This document shows positions 1-7,020 of a stretch of DNA of 10,034 nucleotides, piece by piece; within the stretch, counting starts at the first letter, position 1; every line of letters begins with the position of its first letter. Below the pieces are notes generated by a model that saw only the letters and a list, made by a program, of their open reading frames with translations, ran no database searches and was not told the origin of the DNA. The position numbers were made by a program, and so were the translations under genes. This DNA is from an uncultured Selenomonadaceae bacterium (lineage in GTDB: Bacteria > Bacillota > Negativicutes > Selenomonadales > Selenomonadaceae): NCBI GenBank assembly GCA_905236785.1, contig CAJOQC010000220.1, positions 1-10,034 of the forward strand, read 5' to 3'.

Positions 1-34
1 AATAATTCTTTTTATTGCCCAAAATTCACAAATT

Positions 35-43
35 AAAGGTGAG
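35..43 (+). promoter_or_regulatory. Ribosome binding site that sets the start of the EAL-domain gene
   Basis: AAAGGTGAG lies a few bases before the ATG at 48. The frame is also open from a TTG at 15, but that codon has no Shine-Dalgarno sequence ahead of it. The ATG also places the receiver-domain start (PIMLIVDD) at the normal distance from the N terminus. Only 47 bases of upstream DNA are in the window, so the promoter cannot be judged. Confidence 0.7.
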
Positions 44-47
44 CTTT

Positions 48-1745
48 ATGGAAGACAAGCCGATTATGCTAATTGTTGACGACACCGAAATCAACAGGGT
101 CGTTCTTTCGCAATTTTTTCAGGACGAATATCGCATTTTGGAGGCGGTGGACGGCAAAGAGGCGTTGGAGCTTTTAGAGTCCTGCCGCGTCAGCATCGTG
201 CTTGTTGAAATTGTGATGCCCGTTATGGACGGGCTTGAGTTGCTGTCCGCGCTTAAACGTTCCGACGCTTACACGGACGTGCCTGTTATCGCCATTACCG
301 GCAAAAACGACGGCGACAACGAAGCAAGAGCCATGGAAATGGGGGCGGCTGATTTTATCAACAAGCCCTTTAACCCCACCATTGTCCGCTCACGGGTGAA
401 AAACGTCATGGCGCGTCTTGAAAACGAATGGCGCAAACTTGAGCAAGCCGCCAAAGACCGCCAGCTTCGCGAGATGCATCGCTATGTGGAGCGGGATGCC
501 TTGACGGGGCTTTATAACCGCGAAACATTTTACCGCAAGGCCGCAAGTTTTATGCAGTCCATGAACGGCACGGGTTTTGACATCGTTTATTTTGACATAA
601 GCTGTTTTAAGGTTATAAACGATTTGTTCCAAACGGAAACCGGCAATTTGATACTAAAGACCGCCGCTTATTATTTTCAGGCGATAATCGGCGACGACGG
701 CATTTGCGGCCGTATTGAGGCCGACCATTTTGCCGTGTGCATCCCCTCCAACAAACTCCACATAGGGCGGCTCATGGAAGGCTTGGATAACACCATGCAG
801 TCCTTGGGGATAAGTCACAACGTCCTTTTTTTCGCCGGGATTTACCCCGTGGCCAACGCCTTTTTGCCCGTGGATCAAATGTGCGACCGCGCTCACATGG
901 CGCTAAACAAGGTAAAGGGCAATTACATGACCCGCTACGCCTACTATGACAAGAGTATGCGCGACCTTATGCTCCAAGAGCAAATGATTGTGCGGGACAT
1001 GGAACTTGCCTTGCAGGAGCAACAGTTTTGCATTTACCTTCAGCCGATTTACAGTCTAAAAACCAACAAGATCGTCAGCGCGGAGGCTTTGGTGCGGTGG
1101 AATCACCCGGTAAACGGCACGATAAGCCCGGCTCATTTTGTGCCGGTCTTTGAACGCAACGGTTTTATCGTGCGCCTCGATCGTTTCGTATGGGAGGAAG
1201 TCTGTAAATTCCTGCGGCGGCAAAAGGACGAAGGCGCGCCGGTTGTACCCGTTTCCGTCAACGTATCAAGGCTTCATTTTTACAACATGGATTTGCTTGA
1301 TTTTCTCATGCGGCTTTTGGCGCGGTACGAACTTACGCCGGAGCTTTTGAAACTTGAGATAACCGAAAGCGCGTACACCGATAACCCCCAACAGATAATA
1401 AATGTCATCAAAGAGTTCCGCGCCAAGGGGTTTAGAATCCTCATGGACGATTTCGGCAGCGGTTTTTCCTCTCTTAATATGCTGAAGAATTTGCCCGTTG
1501 ACATATTAAAAATCGACATGGCCTTCGTGCAAGAAGTGGAACACTCAAAAAGAGCCAACGCCATACTGCACTTTATGATGGAACTTTCCCAAGCTCTTGA
1601 AATGGGCGTTGTGGTGGAGGGAGTGGAAACAAAACCGCAGATTGACATTTTGGCGGCTTTGGGTTGCGAGGACATACAGGGCTTTTACTTCTCGCGGCCT
1701 TTGCCCGTGCCGGACTTTAGGACACTTTTGGAAAAAGACACATAA
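48..1745 (+). CDS. Receiver / degenerate GGDEF / EAL protein, predicted c-di-GMP phosphodiesterase
   Basis: This 565-residue cytoplasmic signalling protein has three domains. A response-regulator receiver (about 5-121) keeps the acidic pair D11/D12, T84 and K106, but Glu54 replaces the usual phospho-acceptor Asp (context LVEIVMPVMDG). A GGDEF-type domain (about 148-300) keeps DALTGLYNR and the FDISCFKVIND segment, but its signature is EADHF (224-228), so diguanylate cyclase activity is unlikely. An EAL domain (about 315-562) appears intact: E346 of EAL, N405, E437 of LEITES, D467/D468 of DDFGSGFSSL, K488, E524 of VEGVET and Q544. By family knowledge this predicts hydrolysis of cyclic di-GMP to pGpG, with the first two domains acting as regulators. 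There is no signal peptide or membrane segment. The aldose-epimerase-like gene follows 32 bp later and may be co-transcribed. No partner histidine kinase is visible. Confidence 0.93.
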   Translation: MEDKPIMLIVDDTEINRVVLSQFFQDEYRILEAVDGKEALELLESCRVSIVLVEIVMPVMDGLELLSALKRSDAYTDVPVIAITGKNDGDNEARAMEMGAADFINKPFNPTIVRSRVKNVMARLENEWRKLEQAAKDRQLREMHRYVERDALTGLYNRETFYRKAASFMQSMNGTGFDIVYFDISCFKVINDLFQTETGNLILKTAAYYFQAIIGDDGICGRIEADHFAVCIPSNKLHIGRLMEGLDNTMQSLGISHNVLFFAGIYPVANAFLPVDQMCDRAHMALNKVKGNYMTRYAYYDKSMRDLMLQEQMIVRDMELALQEQQFCIYLQPIYSLKTNKIVSAEALVRWNHPVNGTISPAHFVPVFERNGFIVRLDRFVWEEVCKFLRRQKDEGAPVVPVSVNVSRLHFYNMDLLDFLMRLLARYELTPELLKLEITESAYTDNPQQIINVIKEFRAKGFRILMDDFGSGFSSLNMLKNLPVDILKIDMAFVQEVEHSKRANAILHFMMELSQALEMGVVVEGVETKPQIDILAALGCEDIQGFYFSRPLPVPDFRTLLEKDT

Positions 1746-1777
1746 AAATATTTTCATAAGAAAAGGGGATCACTATA

Positions 1778-2524
1778 ATGGCATCTGTAAAAAAATCCCA
1801 TTACGGTTCATTAACGGACGGGCGCGGCGTTGAAGCATACACCCTCCGCAACACCAAAGGAACAGAGGTAAAAGTTGTCACCTACGGCGCAAGGCTTGTT
1901 TCATGGCGAACCATGGTGAAAAGTTATCGCTTTATGGATATTGCCGGCCACAGAGAGCTGGCCGCCTTGGAAAAGAGCGCAAGGGGCGCGGTTATAGCCG
2001 CCGACGGCAAAGAAAATTTTGAAAAAATAATCTGGGACGCGGAAGAAGTTTACGAGGGCGTAAAGTTCACCCACAGCGGCGGCGATTTTAACGGTAGCGT
2101 GTTGTATTCTCTTTCCAACGACAACGAACTTTCGGTTATTTTTAAGACCGACGGTCAAAGGCTTGCTCATAAGGGCGTGTTTTCCCTAAGCAATGTTGCC
2201 GTGGAAGTTTTTGCCGACAATTATGCGGCGGGCGCAAAAACAGGACAGTGGACAGTGCGGGACGAAAAGCCGGAAGTTGTCATGGAAGCCGGTATGTTCG
2301 GCTACGACCCCACCTGCCCCATTGATTATTACGGCGCGGGGCTTAAAAAATCCGTGCATTTGCAGTCTGACGATATTTGCCTCAGTTTAACGGGCTTTTG
2401 CACCGGCCTTGGTTGCAAATTGGGAATGGAGAGCATGGACACAAGCGTTGTTTTGTTCGACGAAACATATGCGGAAGGCGAATGGCAGGGGCAAACGGTT
2501 TACGCAACGAAATTTTTGAAATAA
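1778..2524 (+). CDS. Shortened aldose-1-epimerase (GalM)-like protein, probably not a standard mutarotase
   Basis: This 248-residue protein has no signal peptide. The match to the galactose-mutarotase fold rests on an N-terminal segment at 21-43 (YTLRNTKGTEVKVVTYGARLV), where GalM has its TLxNxxGxxVxxxxYGA strand pair. It is also supported by FEKIIWDAEEV (81-91), DFNGSV (103-108) and SLSNDNELSV (111-120), in the same order as in GalM. Usual GalM proteins are about 340 residues, so roughly 90 are missing. The LHGG segment with the first catalytic His is absent just before FEKIIW, the NHxYFNL His motif is not recognisable, and no clear match to the C-terminal catalytic Glu is seen. It may therefore bind a sugar or phosphosugar without mutarotase chemistry, or be a diverged epimerase. 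AAGGGGA before the ATG supports the start. The gene sits 32 bp behind the EAL-domain gene and 97 bp before sucC. Confidence 0.62.
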   Translation: MASVKKSHYGSLTDGRGVEAYTLRNTKGTEVKVVTYGARLVSWRTMVKSYRFMDIAGHRELAALEKSARGAVIAADGKENFEKIIWDAEEVYEGVKFTHSGGDFNGSVLYSLSNDNELSVIFKTDGQRLAHKGVFSLSNVAVEVFADNYAAGAKTGQWTVRDEKPEVVMEAGMFGYDPTCPIDYYGAGLKKSVHLQSDDICLSLTGFCTGLGCKLGMESMDTSVVLFDETYAEGEWQGQTVYATKFLK

Positions 2525-2537
2525 CCTCAAAAATCAC

Positions 2538-2567
2538 TTCTTTTCTTTTTTCAAAAAAGAAAAAGAG
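2538..2567 (+). repeat. A/T-only palindrome between the epimerase-like gene and sucC
   Basis: An 11-bp pyrimidine arm (2541-2551, TTTTCTTTTTT) is followed by one C and the exact complementary purine arm (2553-2563), with weaker pairing continuing outward. It has no GC-rich stem and no T-run after it, so it is a poor intrinsic terminator in the + direction. The remaining DNA up to sucC (2568-2621) is AT-rich; I found no promoter there that I trust. Confidence 0.5.
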
Positions 2568-2621
2568 AAATAAAGACACTGAAAACATTTTTACTACAAA
2601 TTCTTGTTTGGAGGCAAGTAC

Positions 2622-3815
2622 ATGAATATTCATGAACATCAGAGCAAAGAAATTTTACGTTCTTACGGCGTGAATGTCCCCAAGGGCAAAGCGGCCTTTT
2701 CGGTGGAAGAGGCGGTAAAGGTCGCCGAAGAAATGACCGACAGCGCGGTGAAAGTGGTAAAAGCGCAAATTCATGCCGGCGGGCGCGGCAAGGCGGGGGG
2801 CGTTAAACTCGCAAAATCCGTCGAAGAAGTCAAAACCTATGCCGCCGAGTTGCTTGGAAAGGTGTTAAAGACGCATCAGACAGGCCCGGAAGGCAAGGAA
2901 GTACACCGTCTTTTAATAGAAGAAGGCTCAAAGATAAAAAAAGAATATTACCTGTCCTTTGTTATCGACCGTATGACCGCTCGCACGGTGATGATGGCTT
3001 CCACGGAAGGCGGCGTTGAAATAGAAAAAGTCGCCGCCGAAACGCCGGAAAAGATTTTGAAGGAATACATCGACCCCGCCGTGGGGCTTTTGCCCTTCCA
3101 AGCGACGCGCATGGCCTACGCTTTGGAATTGCCCGCGCCGGCGATAAGAAAAGCAAGCTCGCTTATGCTAAAGTTGTACGACGCTTTTGTCGGCAAGGAC
3201 TGCTCATTGGCGGAGATTAACCCCCTTGTTGTCACCGAGGACGACGATGTGGTTGCTCTTGACGCGAAACTAAACTTTGACGACAGCGCGCTCTTCCGCC
3301 ACCCGGATATTGCCGCAATGCGGGACGAAACCGAAGAAGACCCCAAAGAACTTGAAGCGGCAAAAGAAAACCTAAACTATGTAAATCTTGGCGGCGACGT
3401 GGCCTGTATGGTAAACGGCGCAGGGCTGGCCATGGCCACGGTTGACATTTTGAAGCACTACGGCGGCGACCCGGCCAATTTCCTCGATGTGGGCGGCGAC
3501 TCAGACCCGAAGAAAATTGCCGCCGCTTTCAAAATTATGCTTGAAGGCGGGCAGAGCAAAGGCATTTTCGTCAATATTTTCGGCGGCATAAACAAATGCG
3601 ACCAAGTGGCCGAAGGCATAGTGGAAGCGGCGAAAATCATCTCCGAGGACGGCAAGTCCATCCCTGTGCCGGTGGTGGTTCGCCTTGAAGGCACAAATGT
3701 GGAGCGCGGGCGCGAGATACTGAAGAACACGCCCATTAAGAACGTAATTATGGCCGAAACCATGGAAGGCGGAGCGCGGGAAATTGTCCGCTTGGTCAAC
3801 GAGGCAAAAGCATAA
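2622..3815 (+). CDS. sucC: Succinyl-CoA ligase (ADP-forming) beta subunit
   Basis: This 397-residue protein is the ATP-grasp subunit of succinyl-CoA synthetase, which converts succinate, CoA and a nucleoside triphosphate to succinyl-CoA, reversibly. The N terminus [16 protein letters not shown] is typical of SucC. The nucleotide-binding loop [10 protein letters not shown] (51-60), [13 protein letters not shown] (126-138), the AEINPL segment with N200 and D214 (the metal ligands by comparison with E. coli), [15 protein letters not shown] (257-271) and NIFGGI (318-323) all match. Length equals the family norm. The ATG at 2622 has GGAGG seven bases upstream and restores the family N terminus; a TTG at 2604 in frame is not needed. 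sucD follows after 24 bp, so the two form an operon. In fermenters of this lineage the enzyme may serve succinate/propionate metabolism or a partial TCA cycle. One oddity is LDVGGDSDP (288-296), where relatives have LDVGGGA. Confidence 0.96.
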   Translation: MNIHEHQSKEILRSYGVNVPKGKAAFSVEEAVKVAEEMTDSAVKVVKAQIHAGGRGKAGGVKLAKSVEEVKTYAAELLGKVLKTHQTGPEGKEVHRLLIEEGSKIKKEYYLSFVIDRMTARTVMMASTEGGVEIEKVAAETPEKILKEYIDPAVGLLPFQATRMAYALELPAPAIRKASSLMLKLYDAFVGKDCSLAEINPLVVTEDDDVVALDAKLNFDDSALFRHPDIAAMRDETEEDPKELEAAKENLNYVNLGGDVACMVNGAGLAMATVDILKHYGGDPANFLDVGGDSDPKKIAAAFKIMLEGGQSKGIFVNIFGGINKCDQVAEGIVEAAKIISEDGKSIPVPVVVRLEGTNVERGREILKNTPIKNVIMAETMEGGAREIVRLVNEAKA

Positions 3816-3839
3816 GCAGCGAGAGGGGTTAAAAGATAA

Positions 3840-4742
3840 ATGAGTATTTTGATAAACAAGGATACAAAAGTTATTGTGCAGGGCATAACCGGCAAGGCCG
3901 CCGCGTTCCACACCAAACAAATGCTTGCCTACGGCACAAAAATTGTGGCGGGGGTGACCCCGGGAAAAGCTGGGCAGACGGTGGAGAACGTGCCGGTTTT
4001 TAACACGGTGCGCGATGCGGTGAAAGCCACGGGCGCAACAGCGTCGGTTATTTACGTCCCCGCAAAATTTGCCGCCGACTCCATAATGGAAGGCATTGAA
4101 GCGGAACTTGATTTGGTGGTGTGCATAACCGAACACATTCCCGTGCAGGACATGGTGAAAGTGCGCCGCTATATGGAAGGCAAAAAAACGCGGCTCATAG
4201 GGCCTAACTGCCCCGGCGTTTTGACTACGGACGAATCCAAACTCGGCATTATACCCGGCAATATACAAAAAAGAGGTCATGTGGGCTTGGTGTCCCGCTC
4301 CGGCACTCTAACCTACGAAGCGGCGTTTCAGCTTATGAACGCCGGGATAGGCATCACCACGGCGGTGGGCATTGGCGGCGACCCGGTGAAGGGGACTGAT
4401 TTTATCGACGTTCTAAAATTGTTCAAAGAGGACGACGACACCAAAGCTGTTTTGATGATTGGCGAAATCGGCGGCAACGCAGAAGAAGATGCGGCTCTTT
4501 GGATTAAAGAAAACATGAAAAAACCCGTGGCCGCCTTTATCGCCGGGCGGCAGGCGCCTCCGGGCAAACGCATGGGTCATGCGGGGGCTATTATCTCCGG
4601 CGGCAAAGGCACGGCGGCGGACAAGATAAAAGCGTTAAACGCGGCTAACATATTGGTGGCGGATACGGTGGCCGGCATCGGCGAAACCGTGGTAACAACC
4701 CTCAAAAACGCCGGCATATACGAAGAGTGCCATACTTGCTGA
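3840..4742 (+). CDS. sucD: Succinyl-CoA ligase (ADP-forming) alpha subunit
   Basis: This 300-residue protein is the CoA-binding, phosphohistidine-carrying subunit that pairs with SucC. The CoA-binding Rossmann segment [14 protein letters not shown] (15-28), [13 protein letters not shown] (31-43), ITEHIP (96-101), GPNCPG (121-126) and SRSGTLTYE (152-160) are present. The phosphorylated His is in [16 protein letters not shown] (H247). MIGEIGG (206-212) marks the second domain. Length fits the family (about 290-300). A purine-rich ribosome binding site, AGAGGGG, lies at 3822-3828, about 11 bases before the ATG; that is a little long, but no better start exists. The last residues (EECHTC) carry two cysteines beyond the usual end, without known meaning. 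Transcription is expected to stop at the hairpin at 4768-4817. Confidence 0.96.
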   Translation: MSILINKDTKVIVQGITGKAAAFHTKQMLAYGTKIVAGVTPGKAGQTVENVPVFNTVRDAVKATGATASVIYVPAKFAADSIMEGIEAELDLVVCITEHIPVQDMVKVRRYMEGKKTRLIGPNCPGVLTTDESKLGIIPGNIQKRGHVGLVSRSGTLTYEAAFQLMNAGIGITTAVGIGGDPVKGTDFIDVLKLFKEDDDTKAVLMIGEIGGNAEEDAALWIKENMKKPVAAFIAGRQAPPGKRMGHAGAIISGGKGTAADKIKALNAANILVADTVAGIGETVVTTLKNAGIYEECHTC

Positions 4743-4767
4743 CGCGATTTTTACGAGTTTTCGTTGT

Positions 4768-4817
4768 CGGCAAACAAAAGCGCAGATACATAAGACATCT
4801 GCGCTTTTTGTTTGCCG
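4768..4817 (+). terminator. Strong intrinsic terminator after sucD, probably bidirectional
   Basis: A 20-nt arm (4768-4787) pairs with a 21-nt arm (4797-4817) with only one extra T bulged, around a 9-nt loop. The inner part is a GC-rich stem (GCGCAGAT / ATCTGCGC) followed by TTTTTG, which is enough to terminate + strand transcription. The outer stem carries the complementary A-rich tract, so the hairpin is also terminator-like on the - strand. It starts 25 bases past the sucD stop. Confidence 0.88.
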
Positions 4818-4865
4818 CGAAGGGCAGCGGTGATTTTCATTGACAGATTTTTCTTGCGAATTATC

Positions 4866-4894
4866 TTGCCGCCGCAGGGGAAAAGGTGTAAAAT
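4866..4894 (+). promoter_or_regulatory. Predicted sigma-70-type promoter for the crr-gltX operon
   Basis: TTGCCG (4866-4871, 4 of 6 consensus) and TAAAAT (4889-4894, 5 of 6) are separated by exactly 17 bases. The predicted transcript starts near 4901 and leaves a leader of about 140 nt before the EIIA start. A second, weaker candidate just upstream is TTGACA (4840-4845) with TATCTT (4862-4867) at a 16-base spacing. Both lie after the sucD terminator. Confidence 0.6.
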
Positions 4895-5037
4895 AGCCGT
4901 AAATATATCAGCGGCTTTGATACTGTTCTTCAATTAAAACTGACGCTTGCTTTACCTTTGAGCCTGCGAAGGAAAGCCGTCTCATAACTCATCGTAAAAA
5001 AGTACACTTTTTAACGACGAGCAATATGATGAGGTGA
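4895..5037 (+). promoter_or_regulatory. Structured 5' leader of the crr-gltX transcript with alternative pairings
   Basis: Three hairpins can be drawn. The first pairs AGCCG (4895-4899) with CGGCT (4912-4916). The second runs 4942-4981, GACG plus GCTTT-CCTT against AAGG-AAAGC plus CGTC, with a 3-nt and a 1-nt bulge. The third runs 4988-5021, a 15-position stem with two mismatches and a TACA loop. Two competing pairings also exist. CGGCTTT (4912-4918) is an exact complement of AAAGCCG (4973-4979), which would break the first two hairpins. CTCATCGTA (4988-4996) pairs over nine positions, with one G-U, with TATGATGAG (5025-5033), which would open the third hairpin and cover the ribosome binding site GAGGTGA (5031-5037). 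This suggests post-initiation control. I do not recognise a known riboswitch, RAT antiterminator site or T-box in it. Confidence 0.45.
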
Positions 5038-5042
5038 ATGAC

Positions 5043-5507
5043 ATGACTAAACGGCATTGTTCGCTTGTTGCGCCCATCAGCGGGCAAATTGTTTCTCTTG
5101 AAGGCGTACCCGACCCGGTGTTTGCCGAAAAGATGACCGGCGACGGGCTGGCCATAACGGCGGAGAGCGAAGAAGTCCTTGCGCCGTGCGACGGAGTTAT
5201 CAGTTTGTTTTTTGATTTTAAGCATGCTTTTGCCATTACCACGCCGGAGGGTATTCAAATTTTGGTGCATATTGGCCTTGATACCGTGGTTATGGAGGGC
5301 ATGGGCATCACCGCCCTTTGCAAGAGCGGCGAGCGGGTAAAAGCCGGCACGCCGGTTTTGCATCTTGACATTGACCTGTTGCGTCGGCGCAAAATAAATC
5401 TCATTTCGCCTCTTCTCATCGTCAATTATGACAAGGTGGAAGATATGCGTCTGCCGAAAAAAAAGCGCGTCAAAGCCGGCGACACCGTGTTGGAGTACGC
5501 GGTATAA
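5043..5507 (+). CDS. crr: Stand-alone PTS EIIA component, glucose family (Crr-like)
   Basis: This 154-residue cytoplasmic phosphocarrier of the sugar phosphotransferase system accepts phosphate from HPr and passes it to an EIIB domain. Features of the EIIA-Glc family are APISGQIVSLEGVPDPVFAEKM in the N-terminal half, DGLAI (34-38), APCDGVI (47-53), the paired active-site histidines H61 (KHAF) and H76 (ILVHIGLDTV, the expected phosphorylation site), and a closing VKAGDTVLE. It is a single domain with no IIB or IIC attached, and no PTS permease gene is in the window. The start at 5043 has GAGGTGA five bases upstream; an in-frame GTG at 5034 lies within that ribosome binding site and is less likely. 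gltX starts 28 bp after the stop, so the two genes probably share a transcript. The sugar specificity cannot be told from the sequence. Confidence 0.9.
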   Translation: MTKRHCSLVAPISGQIVSLEGVPDPVFAEKMTGDGLAITAESEEVLAPCDGVISLFFDFKHAFAITTPEGIQILVHIGLDTVVMEGMGITALCKSGERVKAGTPVLHLDIDLLRRRKINLISPLLIVNYDKVEDMRLPKKKRVKAGDTVLEYAV

Positions 5508-5535
5508 TTATGCTATCGGAGGAATTTGTTAATCT

Positions 5536-6981
5536 ATGGAAAAAGTCCGTACACGTTTTGCGCCTTCGCCGACGGGGTATATGCACATCGGCAATTTGCG
5601 AACCGCCCTTTATGCCTATTTGTTCGCCAAAAAGGAACATGGCGATTTCATATTGCGAATAGAGGACACGGATCGCGCCCGTTATGTTGACGATGCGGTG
5701 GACGTAATAAAAAACACACTGCGGGCGGCGGGCATAACATGGGACGAAGGGCCGGACGCAGGCGGCGAATATGGGCCGTATGTGCAGAGCGAGCGTATGG
5801 CGATATACAAGGAATACGCCGAAAAACTCATTGAGCTTGGAGGCGCGTACCGTTGCTTTTGCGATGCGGACAAAAAAACGGAGGGCGACTTTGGCGGCTA
5901 CGACCGCGCCTGCCGTGATTTGCCCGCCGAAGAAGTTGAAAGGCGGCTAAAAAACGGCGACTCCTATGTAATTCGCCAAAAGATGCCACTTACGGGGGAA
6001 ACCACTTATTTTGACGTGCTTCATGGCAACATCACCATTGCCAACGAGGAACTTGAAGATCAAATTCTCCTAAAGAGCGACGGTATGCCCACTTACAATT
6101 TCGCCAACGTAATCGACGACCATCTAATGAAAGTAACCCATATAATTCGCGGCGAAGAATTTATCACGTCAACGCCCAAGCACGTTTTGCTCTACGATGC
6201 TTACGGCTGGGAAAAGCCCGTGTTTATGCACCTTGCGCCGGTGATGGGCAAGGCGGAGGACGGCACTGTCTCCAAACTCAGCAAACGCCATGGCGCGACG
6301 AGCTTTGAAGATTTGGTGAACCTTGGTTACTTGCCCCCGGCGATTATAAATTATGTCGCGCTCTTGGGGTGGAATCCCAAAACCACCAACGAAGAAATAT
6401 TTTCTCTTGAGGAACTAAAAAAACTGTTTTCGGCAGAAGGGTTGTCTAAGTCTCCGGCGGTTTTTGACTACAATAAATTGGGCTGGCTAAACGGCGAGTA
6501 CCTAAAGCGAATGACCGACGAAGAATTTGCCCAAAAAGCGCGTCCTTTCGCAGGGGAACTTACGGACAACCTACAGGAAAAATGGCTTTTTGTCGCCGCC
6601 TTGTTAAAAACGCGACTTACTAATTTGGCGCAAGTGGAGGGTGAGATTGCCTTTTTGAAGGAGATGCCTCCCTTTGACGAAAGTCTTTACGCCAACAAGC
6701 GCAACAAGGCGACAATTCAAACGGCCAAGGACATTTTGCCGCAGGTGATTGAGGTTTTGGCGGGCGTGTCGGAAAGTGAATGGACAAACGAAAATCTCTA
6801 TGCAAAAATCAGCGACGTTATTGAAAAAGTCGGCGTAAAAAAGGGCGCGGCGTTGTGGCCGGTGCGGATAAGCATAGCCGGAAAGACCGTAACCCCCGGC
6901 GGCGCGACGGAGCTTTTATACATCTTGGGCAAGGATGAGTCCTTGTCGCGCATGAAAAAAAGCCTTGCAAATCTTCCGTGA
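5536..6981 (+). CDS. gltX: Glutamyl-tRNA synthetase
   Basis: This 481-residue class I aminoacyl-tRNA synthetase charges tRNA-Glu with glutamate. The HIGH signature is in APSPTGYMHIGNLRTAL (H17-N20), and the KMSKR loop is KLSKR (247-251). RIEDTDRARY (41-50), GPYVQSERM (80-88) and IIRGEEFITSTPKHVLLY (203-220) are family hallmarks. C107, C109 and C126 (CFC...YDRAC) are candidates for a zinc site as in some bacterial GluRS. The C-terminal half is the anticodon-binding helical domain. Length is normal. The ribosome binding site GGAGGA (5518-5523) is 12 bases before the ATG, a long spacing, but no alternative in-frame start is close. A predicted promoter for the downstream tRNA-Glu lies in the last 20 bases of this gene. 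Whether the enzyme also charges tRNA-Gln for transamidation cannot be judged here. Confidence 0.96.
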   Translation: MEKVRTRFAPSPTGYMHIGNLRTALYAYLFAKKEHGDFILRIEDTDRARYVDDAVDVIKNTLRAAGITWDEGPDAGGEYGPYVQSERMAIYKEYAEKLIELGGAYRCFCDADKKTEGDFGGYDRACRDLPAEEVERRLKNGDSYVIRQKMPLTGETTYFDVLHGNITIANEELEDQILLKSDGMPTYNFANVIDDHLMKVTHIIRGEEFITSTPKHVLLYDAYGWEKPVFMHLAPVMGKAEDGTVSKLSKRHGATSFEDLVNLGYLPPAIINYVALLGWNPKTTNEEIFSLEELKKLFSAEGLSKSPAVFDYNKLGWLNGEYLKRMTDEEFAQKARPFAGELTDNLQEKWLFVAALLKTRLTNLAQVEGEIAFLKEMPPFDESLYANKRNKATIQTAKDILPQVIEVLAGVSESEWTNENLYAKISDVIEKVGVKKGAALWPVRISIAGKTVTPGGATELLYILGKDESLSRMKKSLANLP

Positions 6982-6993
6982 CTATAGTAGAAT
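6965..6993 (+). promoter_or_regulatory. Predicted promoter for tRNA-Glu, inside the end of gltX
   Basis: TTGCAA (6965-6970) and TAGAAT (6988-6993, 5 of 6 consensus) are separated by 17 bases. The -35 box lies in the last codons of gltX and the -10 box just after its stop. Predicted initiation is near 7000, about 20 bases before the mature tRNA 5' end. Read-through from the crr-gltX operon could also supply the tRNA. Confidence 0.5.
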
Positions 6994-7020
6994 GAAAGCG
7001 TTGCAATTTAACAAGTTTGT

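Noticed and set aside
1280..1675. 131-residue open frame on the - strand
   Set aside because: It is the shadow of the EAL domain, whose catalytic motifs are all in the + frame; Ser-rich composition is typical of an antisense artefact.
3501..4280. 259-residue open frame on the - strand
   Set aside because: It lies opposite the strongly conserved sucC end and sucD, is His/Phe-rich as antisense shadows often are, and matches no family I recognise.
4751..4933. Small - strand open frame after sucD
   Set aside because: It runs straight through the long terminator hairpin and across the predicted crr promoter; no ribosome binding site is evident.
4901..5042. T-box leader controlling gltX
   Set aside because: No T-box core (TGGNACCGCG type) and no intrinsic terminator before the gene; the leader precedes crr rather than gltX directly.
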